64,000 bases of DNA, taken from CATQHP01 sp965214915 (GTDB lineage: Bacteria; Acidobacteriota; Terriglobia; Bryobacterales; UBA6623). The position numbers were made by a program, and so were the translations under genes. The notes beneath the pieces are model-generated. The model saw nothing but the letters and a program-made list of their open reading frames with translations. It did not search any database and had not been told where the DNA came from. Below are positions 52,760 to 59,860 of this stretch, piece after piece. The stretch spans positions 806,001 through 870,000 of the forward strand of contig CBDCCP010000001.1 of NCBI GenBank assembly GCA_965214915.1, written 5' to 3'. The first letter of the stretch is position 1; each line of letters starts with the position of its first letter.

Positions 52760-53989
52760 ATGGCGCCGATTGCGAGAGAAGAACAACGTTCCCTGATTGA
52801 CCGCTTGGTCGCGGTCTCGGGCGGAAGCTATTCCCCCGAGGAAAGGCGCAAATACTTCATCAGCGGCCCGCAGTGGGCCGGCGCATACGAGGGCCAGGCG
52901 CTTTTCCACGCGCCCACGCGCGAGCCGGTCGGCTTCGAGGAAGTCATCCGCAATCTCGGAGAAATCGGCGTTCCCTGCTGGGCGACGCACGACAGCGACG
53001 TCATCGGCACGGACGACTTGCTGACCGAGCGGCAATGGGAAATCGTCGCGCGCATCGACAAGGCGCTCGAAGACAACGGCGTCCGCTGCTCGATGGTGAC
53101 CTGCGAGACGTTCTTTCACCCGGTCTTCGCCGCCAGCGCAGCCGCCGAGGCCCCGGAAGTCCGCCGCTACGGCGCCCGCCGGCTGCAAAACACCGTCGAT
53201 ATCGGCCATGCGCTGGGCGCGCAGTACGCGGTTTACTGGCCGGGCACCTTGGGCTACATGATTCAGGGCGCGGTCGAGGAAACCCAGACACTGCGCTGGT
53301 TCGCCGACGGCCTGAACGCCGCCTGCAAACGCGACATCGAGGTCGCGCAAGAGAAAGGCCGCCCGACGCTCAAGCACTGTCTCGAAGCCAAGCCGTTCGA
53401 GCCGCAGGCCCAGATCATCCTGCCTTCCAGCGACGCCATGCTCGCCTTTATTTCGAGCGGGCTGCTCGACCACCCCGAGATGGTCGGCCTCAACCCCGAA
53501 TACCTTCACGAGCTGATGTGGGGGGGCGCCGCGCGCGCCGTGCTGGCCCGCGCGCTGCTCTGCAACAAACTGTTCCATTTCGACATCAACGACGGCTACC
53601 CGCTCAAGCACGACGTCGATCTGGGCGTCGGCATCGTCAATCCGCTCGATTGGCTGAACGTCCTCGTGCTGCTGCGCTCGCACGGCTACGAGGGGCCGTT
53701 CAACCTCGACTTCAAACCGCCCCGCACCACGTCCAATTACGGTGTCTGGAAAGTGAGCTTCCCGGGTGCGGTGGACCGCTTCATCACGCTGTGGAACATC
53801 GCGGGCGAGGTCATGGAAGACTCCGTGATGCAGCAAGCCGCCGAAGCGCTCAAGGCGGGCGGCGGCGGTTCGGAAGACGTCGAAGACATCACAGCCGCCA
53901 ACAAGGAGCTGCTCACCCTCCACGAGCTCATGGGCCACCGCATGTTCCAGTTGTTGATCGGGCAGCACCGCGGCCGCGCATTCGGTTAG
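52760..53989 (+). CDS. Xylose-isomerase-like sugar isomerase
   Basis: A 409-residue TIM-barrel protein that follows the plan of class I xylose isomerase: ATHDSDVIG (catalytic His region, about 73-81), VYWPGTLGYM (about 158-167), KHCLEAKPFEPQAQ (metal Glu, about 200-213), HFDINDGYPLKHDVDLG (metal Asp residues, about 273-289) and FNLDFKPPRT near 314. The equivalents in true XylA are VxWGGREGYE, EPKPNEP, HIDLNGQ and FDAKPRR. Several key positions differ, so it may act on another sugar or be a diverged paralogue. It is convergent with the bactofilin gene. Confidence 0.75.
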   Translation: MAPIAREEQRSLIDRLVAVSGGSYSPEERRKYFISGPQWAGAYEGQALFHAPTREPVGFEEVIRNLGEIGVPCWATHDSDVIGTDDLLTERQWEIVARIDKALEDNGVRCSMVTCETFFHPVFAASAAAEAPEVRRYGARRLQNTVDIGHALGAQYAVYWPGTLGYMIQGAVEETQTLRWFADGLNAACKRDIEVAQEKGRPTLKHCLEAKPFEPQAQIILPSSDAMLAFISSGLLDHPEMVGLNPEYLHELMWGGAARAVLARALLCNKLFHFDINDGYPLKHDVDLGVGIVNPLDWLNVLVLLRSHGYEGPFNLDFKPPRTTSNYGVWKVSFPGAVDRFITLWNIAGEVMEDSVMQQAAEALKAGGGGSEDVEDITAANKELLTLHELMGHRMFQLLIGQHRGRAFG

Positions 53990-54088
53990 CAGGCAACGAG
54001 GAAGGTACGGTAGAAGGCGCGGCGACCGGGCCGAATCCTTATGCCCCGCTCCCCCTCGCCGGCGGGCTTGCGCGCAGTACGGCGGGCG

Positions 54089-54523
54089 TCAGCCTTGGCG
54101 GGTTTCCTCGGCCGGGCCGCTCTTTGCCGGCCGCGCCTGCGGCTTGGCGGGAGGGTCTTCCTTCGCCTCGGCTGTCATCTCGACTCGGCCGCGGAACATG
54201 GCGCCTTCTTCGACGAAGATTCGAGCTGTGGTCAGATTGCCCTCCAGCACCCCGGTTTTGCGCAACTCGACGCGGCGGGAGCCGGTGACATTGCCGCGGA
54301 CGGCCCCTTGAATCGACACCATCGACGCGGTGATGTCGGCCTGCACCCGGCCTCCCGGCGCAACCACCACCTGCTCGGACTCAACTTCAATGCTGCCCTG
54401 CACCTTGCCGGCAATCAAACAGGTTTCGGACCCTTTGATCTCGCCTTCGATCCGGACGCTCGGGCCGATGTATGACCCGCCCGTCGGACGCCCGCCGAAG
54501 TTTCTGCCGTCGGTTTCGCTCAT
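54089..54523 (-). CDS. Bactofilin (polymer-forming cytoskeletal protein)
   Basis: A 144-residue protein with a central right-handed beta-helix domain: SYIGPSVRIEGEIKGSETCLIAGKVQGSI begins it, and VRGNVTGSRRVELRKTGVLEGNLTTARIFVEEGAMFRGRVEM ends it. Short flexible tails flank it; the C-tail is Pro/Lys-rich. Bactofilins self-assemble into filaments that position cell-wall or pole-associated proteins. It lies downstream of adenylate kinase on the same strand, with a 57-base gap and its own possible -10 box. Confidence 0.88.
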   Translation of the reverse strand: MSETDGRNFGGRPTGGSYIGPSVRIEGEIKGSETCLIAGKVQGSIEVESEQVVVAPGGRVQADITASMVSIQGAVRGNVTGSRRVELRKTGVLEGNLTTARIFVEEGAMFRGRVEMTAEAKEDPPAKPQARPAKSGPAEETRQG

Positions 54524-54530
54524 GTCCTTT

Positions 54531-54536
54531 ACTTTA
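54531..54536 (-). promoter_or_regulatory. Possible -10 box TAAAGT, seven bases before the bactofilin start
   Basis: On the minus strand TAAAGT ends seven bases before ATG 54523. The same bases include AAAGGA, which could instead be a Shine-Dalgarno for a transcript from adenylate kinase, so the reading is ambiguous. Confidence 0.3.
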
Positions 54537-54580
54537 CCAGCATCGGAGACGCGCTTGCGCGTTTCTTCGGGCGGCCTTGA

Positions 54581-55207
54581 CTATCCGCCGGCCGCGCCGG
54601 CGGCCTTGCGGCTGAACCATGGACGGCCGTTGAGAGCCCCCAGATGCAGGCCGGCAACGATCGAGTTATGCACTTCCTCGATCGACCGGTTGGCGTCCAC
54701 GGTGAGCAGCATGCGGCGCTCCTCGAACAAATCGAGCAGCGGGCGCGTCTTCTCGTGGTACTCCCTGAGGCGCATCTCGAGCGCTTCGGGATTGTCGTCG
54801 GCCCGTTTCGTGAAGCCGCTCCCTTCTCCGACGCGGGCGCGGCGCCGCACGCGGTCGCGGACGACTTCATCGGGCAGATCCAGATAGACCGCATAATCGA
54901 GGTTCCAGTTCTCGAAAAGATACAGGGCCTGCGGCCGGGTGCGCGGGAAGCCGTCGAGGACGAATCCGTAGTTCCAATCGTGCATTTCGAGACGGTCGCG
55001 GACGACGGTCTCGACAATCTCATCCGGCACCAAGCGGCCCTCGGCGGTGATACGGTTGACTCTCGCTCCGAGCTTGGTGTGGTGCCCGACGTGCCAGCGG
55101 AAGATGTCGCCGATGGAGATGTGAACGAAATCGTAATGCTTGGCCAGCAGCCCGGATTGAGTTCCCTTGCCCGATCCTTGCGGGCCGATGATGATAAATT
55201 TCTGCAT
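54581..55207 (-). CDS. adk: Adenylate kinase
   Basis: A 208-residue enzyme interconverting ATP + AMP and two ADP. The P-loop GPQGSGKGTQ lies at about residues 9-18 and HISIGDIFRWHVG at about 29-41 follows the AMP-binding site. GFVLDGFPRTRPQA (about 81-94) is the adenylate kinase signature, and VRRRARVGEGSGF marks the LID. The LID is short (no zinc cysteines). TATCCT on the minus strand (55241-55236) is a possible -10, giving a leader of about 22 bases. The C-terminal tail ends in Ala/Gly. Confidence 0.93.
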   Translation of the reverse strand: MQKFIIIGPQGSGKGTQSGLLAKHYDFVHISIGDIFRWHVGHHTKLGARVNRITAEGRLVPDEIVETVVRDRLEMHDWNYGFVLDGFPRTRPQALYLFENWNLDYAVYLDLPDEVVRDRVRRRARVGEGSGFTKRADDNPEALEMRLREYHEKTRPLLDLFEERRMLLTVDANRSIEEVHNSIVAGLHLGALNGRPWFSRKAAGAAGG

Positions 55208-55240
55208 GGAGAACGGAAAGCCGACGGCCGCGGCAAGGAT

Positions 55241-56005
55241 ATGTCTTCCCTCCTACATCGTAGTACGGAACCGCGGTCAAGCGCGGCGGACAGTCTCGAC
55301 GGCAAGGTCGTGGTCGTTACCGGCGCGGCCCGCCGCATCGGCCGCTGCGCGGCGCTGGAGCTCGCCAAGCACGGCGCGCGGGTCGCGGTTCACTTCGGCG
55401 CGTCCGCCGAAGAGGCCGAAGAGACAGCGGCCGCATGCGGCGGGCGGACCTTTCAGGCCGACCTGACGCGGGTGGACGAGATTCGACGGCTGTTCGCGGA
55501 GGTGCGCGAGGCGTTCGGGCGGATCGACGGACTGGTCAACAACGCGGCGCGCTACCGCGAAATGAATGTGCATGAAGTCACCGAGCAGGATTGGGACGAC
55601 ATCCACTCGGTGAACCTGAAAGCGACGTTTTTCTGCTGCCAGCAGGCCGCCAGGATCATGCTTGAAAACGGCGGCGGCAGGATCGTCAACATCAGCTCGC
55701 TCGGCGGCATTCGGCCCTGGAGCCGGCACGTCCCCTACGGAGCGTCCAAGGCGGGCGTAATCATGCTGACCCGTTCCCTGGCCAAGGCGCTGGCGCCGAA
55801 AATCACCGTAAACAGCGTTGCCCCCGGCGTGATTCATTTCGACCGCGAGATACCGGAAGACATCGCGCGCTTGGCGCAGGCCGCGCCGATGCGGCGCCAC
55901 GGACGCGGAGAAGAGATCGCCCGGGCGGTGCTGCAGTTCTTGACGGGGCCCGACTTCGTTACCGGACAGATTCTGGCCGTCGACGGCGGACTGTCTCTCA
56001 AGTGA
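55241..56005 (+). CDS. Short-chain dehydrogenase/reductase
   Basis: A 254-residue oxidoreductase of the SDR family. The nucleotide site TGAARRIGRCAALELAKHG (about 28-46; classical TGxxxGxG-like) is followed by NNAAR (about 99-103), the catalytic Ser in NISSLGG (about 145-151) and Tyr/Lys in VPYGASKAG (about 160-168). The TGAARRIG form is common in pteridine reductases and FabG-like enzymes, with NADPH preference suggested by the Arg pair. The substrate is unknown. AAGGAT just before ATG 55241 is a short Shine-Dalgarno, and it also overlaps the antisense adk -10 box. It is convergent with metF. Confidence 0.88.
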   Translation: MSSLLHRSTEPRSSAADSLDGKVVVVTGAARRIGRCAALELAKHGARVAVHFGASAEEAEETAAACGGRTFQADLTRVDEIRRLFAEVREAFGRIDGLVNNAARYREMNVHEVTEQDWDDIHSVNLKATFFCCQQAARIMLENGGGRIVNISSLGGIRPWSRHVPYGASKAGVIMLTRSLAKALAPKITVNSVAPGVIHFDREIPEDIARLAQAAPMRRHGRGEEIARAVLQFLTGPDFVTGQILAVDGGLSLK

Positions 56006-56018
56006 AGCCGGCGAGGGA

Positions 56019-56894
56019 TTACCAGTTCAGTTGCCCCTTGATGTGCTGAAAAATAGCGCGCGTCGCGGTCGAGCGGTTGAGCGTGTAGAAATGGAGTCCG
56101 GCGACGCCCGCGTTCAGCAGTTGCTCGCATTGCCGCGCGGCGTGCATCGTCCCCAGCGAGCGGACGGCTTCGGCGTCGTCTTCGACCGGCTCGAGTTTTG
56201 CCAGCAGACCGGCGGGAATCCTGGCGCCGCACATCTGCGCGAACCGCCTTGTCTGCCTGAGGCTGAGCAGCGGCATGATCCCCGCCAGTATCGGCACATG
56301 GATGCCGGCGGCGGCGGCGGCGTCGCGGAAGCGGTAGAAGTCGGCATTATCGAAAAAGAGCTGCGTGATGAGGAAATCGACGCCGGCGTCCACCTTGCGT
56401 TTCAGGTTTTCGAGATCGACCGCCGGGCTTGGCGCCTCGGGGTGCGTTTCGGGATAGCAGGCGCCGCCCAGGCAGAAATCGTAGTCGGCGCGGATGAAGG
56501 CGACAAGCTCGTTGGCGTAGCGGAACCCGCCCGGCGCGGCCTCGAAGGTTTTCTGCCCCTTCGGCGGATCTCCCCGCAGCGGGAGCAGGTTTTCGATGCC
56601 GCCTTGGCGCAGGTTCTGCAGCACGGACGCAATCTCGCAACTTGCGGCGCCGACGCAGGTCAGGTGCGCCATCGCCTCGATGCCGATCTCGTGCTTGATG
56701 CGCTTGACCAGCTCCACGGTCTTGCGGCGGGTGCTGCCGCCGGCGCCGTAGGTTACCGAAACGTAGCTCGGTTGAAGCGGCTTGAGCGCCTCGATCGTTG
56801 CGAACAAATCGCTGAAGCCCTGATCGTTTTTCGGCGGGAAAAACTCGAACGAGACGGTGCGCCTGCCCTGCCGCAGCATGTCGACGATTTTCAT
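56019..56894 (-). CDS. metF: 5,10-methylenetetrahydrofolate reductase
   Basis: A 291-residue FAD-dependent TIM-barrel enzyme making 5-methyl-THF for methionine synthesis. TVSFEFFPPKND (about 13-24) carries the conserved Glu. VSVTYGAGGSTR (about 46-57), AHLTCVGA (about 76-83), LLPLRGDPP (about 105-113) and GGACYPETHPEA (about 138-149) are family landmarks. ITQLFFDNADFYRFRD (about 175-190) is the substrate-binding end. The length equals that of bacterial MetF without the eukaryotic regulatory domain. It is divergent from the DUF58 operon, with a mirrored promoter. Confidence 0.95.
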   Translation of the reverse strand: MKIVDMLRQGRRTVSFEFFPPKNDQGFSDLFATIEALKPLQPSYVSVTYGAGGSTRRKTVELVKRIKHEIGIEAMAHLTCVGAASCEIASVLQNLRQGGIENLLPLRGDPPKGQKTFEAAPGGFRYANELVAFIRADYDFCLGGACYPETHPEAPSPAVDLENLKRKVDAGVDFLITQLFFDNADFYRFRDAAAAAGIHVPILAGIMPLLSLRQTRRFAQMCGARIPAGLLAKLEPVEDDAEAVRSLGTMHAARQCEQLLNAGVAGLHFYTLNRSTATRAIFQHIKGQLNW

Positions 56895-56903
56895 CGCAAA
56901 GAA

Positions 56904-56978
56904 GCTTCAGGTTATCACCGCGTCCCGCGGACACTGCCCGCGAAGGCGGCGAGGCTCTCCCGGTTGATACCCTGAAGC
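56904..56978. promoter_or_regulatory. Mirror-image divergent promoters of metF and the DUF58 operon
   Basis: GCTTCAGGTTATCA (56904-56917) is the reverse complement, with one mismatch, of TGATACCCTGAAGC (56965-56978). Each arm carries the -10-like element of its own gene: GATAAC for metF, GATACC for the DUF58 gene. The latter predicts a leader of only about two bases. Confidence 0.5.
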
Positions 56979-56979
56979 G

Positions 56980-57885
56980 ATGCGCGCCCCGGCGGAGTTG
57001 TTGGACGGAAAGTCGCTCAAGCGCCTGGAACGGCTGACGATCCGCTGGAATCGATCGTTTCAGGGATTGCTCGGCGGCAATAACGTCTCGCGCTACGCGG
57101 GGGTGGGGCACGAGTTTCTCGATCACCGCCACTTCCACCGCGGGGACGATTTGCGGGCCGTCAACTGGCGGGCGTACATGCGGCTGGAGCGGCTTTTTCT
57201 AAAGATGTTCCGTACCGAGCCGCGCACGCCGGTGCGCATCTTGATCGACACGAGCGAGTCCATGGCCTGCGGCGGGACGCGCGCGGGCGAAGTAAAGTTT
57301 GCCTATGCCTGCCGGCTGGCCGCTGCGCTTTGCTTCATCGGCCTCGTGCGGCTGGAGACGATTATCCTGCAGCCGTTCGCCAATGGGCTGGGCGAGGACT
57401 TCCGGGCGCAGGGCGGACGGCAGCGCTACGCTTTGGCCTCGCGGTTCTTGAGCGGCCTGCGGACGGGCGAGCCGTCAGACTTCGAGCGCTCGATTCGGGA
57501 CTATCTGACGAAGTATCTTGCCCCCGGCTTGATGTTCGTGATCTCGGATTTCATGGACGGTGCGGCGGACGAGCCGCCGTTCGAGTATCTTGCCAACGCG
57601 GGCCACGAGGTTCAGCTTGTTCACTTGGCGGGGCCCGCCGACCGCGAGCCGCCCTGGCGGGGGGAGCTGGAGCTTTACGACGCCGAGTCGGACCGCGTGC
57701 TGCGGGTGAGCGTCGATAACGCGGCCGCCGAGGAATACCGCCGGGGATACGACGATTTTTGCGCCGCGCTGGAGCATCGGGCAAAGCGCTTCGGCTCGCG
57801 CTACGTCCATCTTTCGACCGCACTGCCCCTGGAGAACGTCCTGTTCAACTCGTTGCCCGCCGGCGGGTCGATTGCGGCGCAGTAG
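56980..57885 (+). CDS. DUF58 domain protein
   Basis: A 301-residue protein. FLDHRHFHRGDDLRAVNWRAYMRLERLFLKMFRTE (about 45-80) is the DUF58 signature, running into a vWA-like strand VRILIDTSESM with a DxSxS metal-site pattern. It has no membrane helix. DUF58 proteins are encoded beside MoxR ATPases and vWA membrane proteins, and are thought to assist metal insertion or assembly of large complexes. Here no MoxR gene precedes it; metF is divergent instead. The next gene starts seven bases after its stop. Confidence 0.88.
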   Translation: MRAPAELLDGKSLKRLERLTIRWNRSFQGLLGGNNVSRYAGVGHEFLDHRHFHRGDDLRAVNWRAYMRLERLFLKMFRTEPRTPVRILIDTSESMACGGTRAGEVKFAYACRLAAALCFIGLVRLETIILQPFANGLGEDFRAQGGRQRYALASRFLSGLRTGEPSDFERSIRDYLTKYLAPGLMFVISDFMDGAADEPPFEYLANAGHEVQLVHLAGPADREPPWRGELELYDAESDRVLRVSVDNAAAEEYRRGYDDFCAALEHRAKRFGSRYVHLSTALPLENVLFNSLPAGGSIAAQ

Positions 57886-57892
57886 GTGAATC

Positions 57893-59860
57893 GTGGGTCT
57901 GTTGAATCTGGCGTTGGGGCAACTCCTGGGGTTGTATTTGCCCCTTGCCGGCTTTCTGGTGGCGCTCTATTACTACGACCGCGCCCGGCAGCGCGCAGTC
58001 GTCTCGACGCTGCGGTTCTGGCCCCGCAAGCCCGCGCCTGCGGTGCGCCAGCGGCACAAGACGATTCAGCAGCCGCTGTCGCTGCTCTTGCAGTTGATGG
58101 CCATGCTGCTGCTGCTGCTGGCAATCGCCGACCCGCGCCCCGACGGACTCGGCAGGACGGCGCGGCGGCACGCGATCGTCCTGGATACTTCCGCCGTGAT
58201 GGCCGCCTCCTCCGAGAGCGGGACGTCGCTGATGGAGCAGGCGAAGTCGCGGGCGCTCGCTTATTTACGGGCGCTGCCCGCCGGGGACTCGGTTCTGTTG
58301 ATCGCCGCGGACGGGTCTCCCGCGGTGAAGGTTGCCTTCACGGAGGATCGGGAAAAACTTGCCGCGGGCATCGCCGATGCGGAGCCCGGTTTCACGGCAG
58401 TCGATCTATCGAGCGCCTACGACCTTGCGGCTGGGGCGCTGCGAATCGCCCTCGACGCCTCCGACGCCGAGCTGGCCGGCCGCGGCGATGTGGGCGAGAC
58501 GGCCTATATCGGCCCCGGACGTGTGCGCGAAAAAGCGGTAAAGGTTGGCCGTCTCCCCGCCGTGCGCTTCATCGCAACGGACGCGCCGGCGGATGCCTTC
58601 GGCTTGCGCTCGCTTCGCGCCGTGCCCAGCCTGTCGGAGTCCGGCAAATGGGATGTGGTTGTTGCGGTCGATAACTACACGGGCGAAAGGCGGACCGCGA
58701 ACCTGGAGTTTTTCTTCGACTCCGGACGGCTGGGGCGCCGCAAGCTGGAGATCGCCCCGAACTCCGGCCGAGAATTGGAGTTCCGCATTCGCAGCGAGCG
58801 CCCCGGCCGTCTTGCGGCGCGGTTGACCGACAACGACGGCTTCGCCGCGAATAACGAAGCCGCGGTCGATCTGCCGGCGGCGGCGCACCCGGCGGTTGAA
58901 ATTATCGGCGGCGACCCACACGATTTCGAACCGTTGTTCGCGGTCGGCGCCCGCATTCGGCCGCGCTACGTTGCGCAGCGGAGCGAGCTCTCCGCGGACT
59001 CCGTTCATGTCTGGGCGGGCGGCGCGGCCGGGAACTCATCTCGCCGGGCCATTTATATCGCGCCGGAAACCACGCAGTCGTCCGTGCCAATAAAACGCAA
59101 GGCGTTTGCGCAGCCGATAACCGAATGGGCCGTGGAGCACCCACTGGCAAAAGGCGTACGCGACCGCGATCTGACGCCGCGGAGCGTCTCGATTTTCGAG
59201 CCGGCGGACGGCGATACGGTGATCGCTCGAACCGCCGCGGGACCTGTGGCGGTGGCGCGCTCTTCGGAGGGCCGGCGCTTCGTGTCCTTTGGATTCGACC
59301 TTGCCGGCGAAGCGGTGCGCAACCATCTCGCAGCGCCGCTGCTATTCGCCAATGCCGTAGCCTGGCTCGAGCCGGACGCTTTCCAGACCGGGACTGTGGA
59401 GGCGCGGCCTCCGGGCCTGGTTTCTTTCGAAACGGGCGGTTACCGCCGCGGGCAAGTGGATGTCCGCAAAGCCGACGGCCGGCCGGTTCCCTGGGTGCTG
59501 GCGGACGATGCCGTACGTTTCTACGCGGGGCAGCGCGGGGAGTATCTGGTGACCACGCCGGACCGGCGCGCGGCCTTGCACTTGAACCTGCCTGAAATCG
59601 CGCCCGAGACTTGGGAGCCGGGCGGCGAAGTGCTGCGGGGCGTTCCGCCGGCCGCCGCAGCGACCGCGGCGCCGATCGTCTTATGGCCGTGGCTGGCTTT
59701 TGCCGCCGGGATTATCCTGCTCTTCGACTGGATCCGGTTCGGGCGCGGCGGGCGCTCAGGATTCGCAGAGGTTTCGCCTGCGCCGGCTCGCGCGGGCTAC
59801 GCGCCCCTTGCAGGCGGCGCCGCGGAAAGAACGCGGCAAGCGGAGGAGGTCGCGCCATGA
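57893..59860 (+). CDS. BatA-like membrane protein with vWA-type domain
   Basis: A 655-residue protein starting at GTG 57893. Two N-terminal membrane helices (about 5-23 and 60-80) enclose the basic BatA segment (STLRFWPRK). A vWA-like domain follows, beginning HAIVLDTSAVM; the DxSxS motif is altered to DTSAV. A large extracytoplasmic beta-rich region comes next. A last membrane helix near residues 590-610 (IVLWPWLAFAAGIILLFDW) precedes a cytoplasmic tail. Altered metal ligands suggest this domain may not bind magnesium. The stop overlaps the next start. Confidence 0.82.
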   Translation: MGLLNLALGQLLGLYLPLAGFLVALYYYDRARQRAVVSTLRFWPRKPAPAVRQRHKTIQQPLSLLLQLMAMLLLLLAIADPRPDGLGRTARRHAIVLDTSAVMAASSESGTSLMEQAKSRALAYLRALPAGDSVLLIAADGSPAVKVAFTEDREKLAAGIADAEPGFTAVDLSSAYDLAAGALRIALDASDAELAGRGDVGETAYIGPGRVREKAVKVGRLPAVRFIATDAPADAFGLRSLRAVPSLSESGKWDVVVAVDNYTGERRTANLEFFFDSGRLGRRKLEIAPNSGRELEFRIRSERPGRLAARLTDNDGFAANNEAAVDLPAAAHPAVEIIGGDPHDFEPLFAVGARIRPRYVAQRSELSADSVHVWAGGAAGNSSRRAIYIAPETTQSSVPIKRKAFAQPITEWAVEHPLAKGVRDRDLTPRSVSIFEPADGDTVIARTAAGPVAVARSSEGRRFVSFGFDLAGEAVRNHLAAPLLFANAVAWLEPDAFQTGTVEARPPGLVSFETGGYRRGQVDVRKADGRPVPWVLADDAVRFYAGQRGEYLVTTPDRRAALHLNLPEIAPETWEPGGEVLRGVPPAAAATAAPIVLWPWLAFAAGIILLFDWIRFGRGGRSGFAEVSPAPARAGYAPLAGGAAERTRQAEEVAP

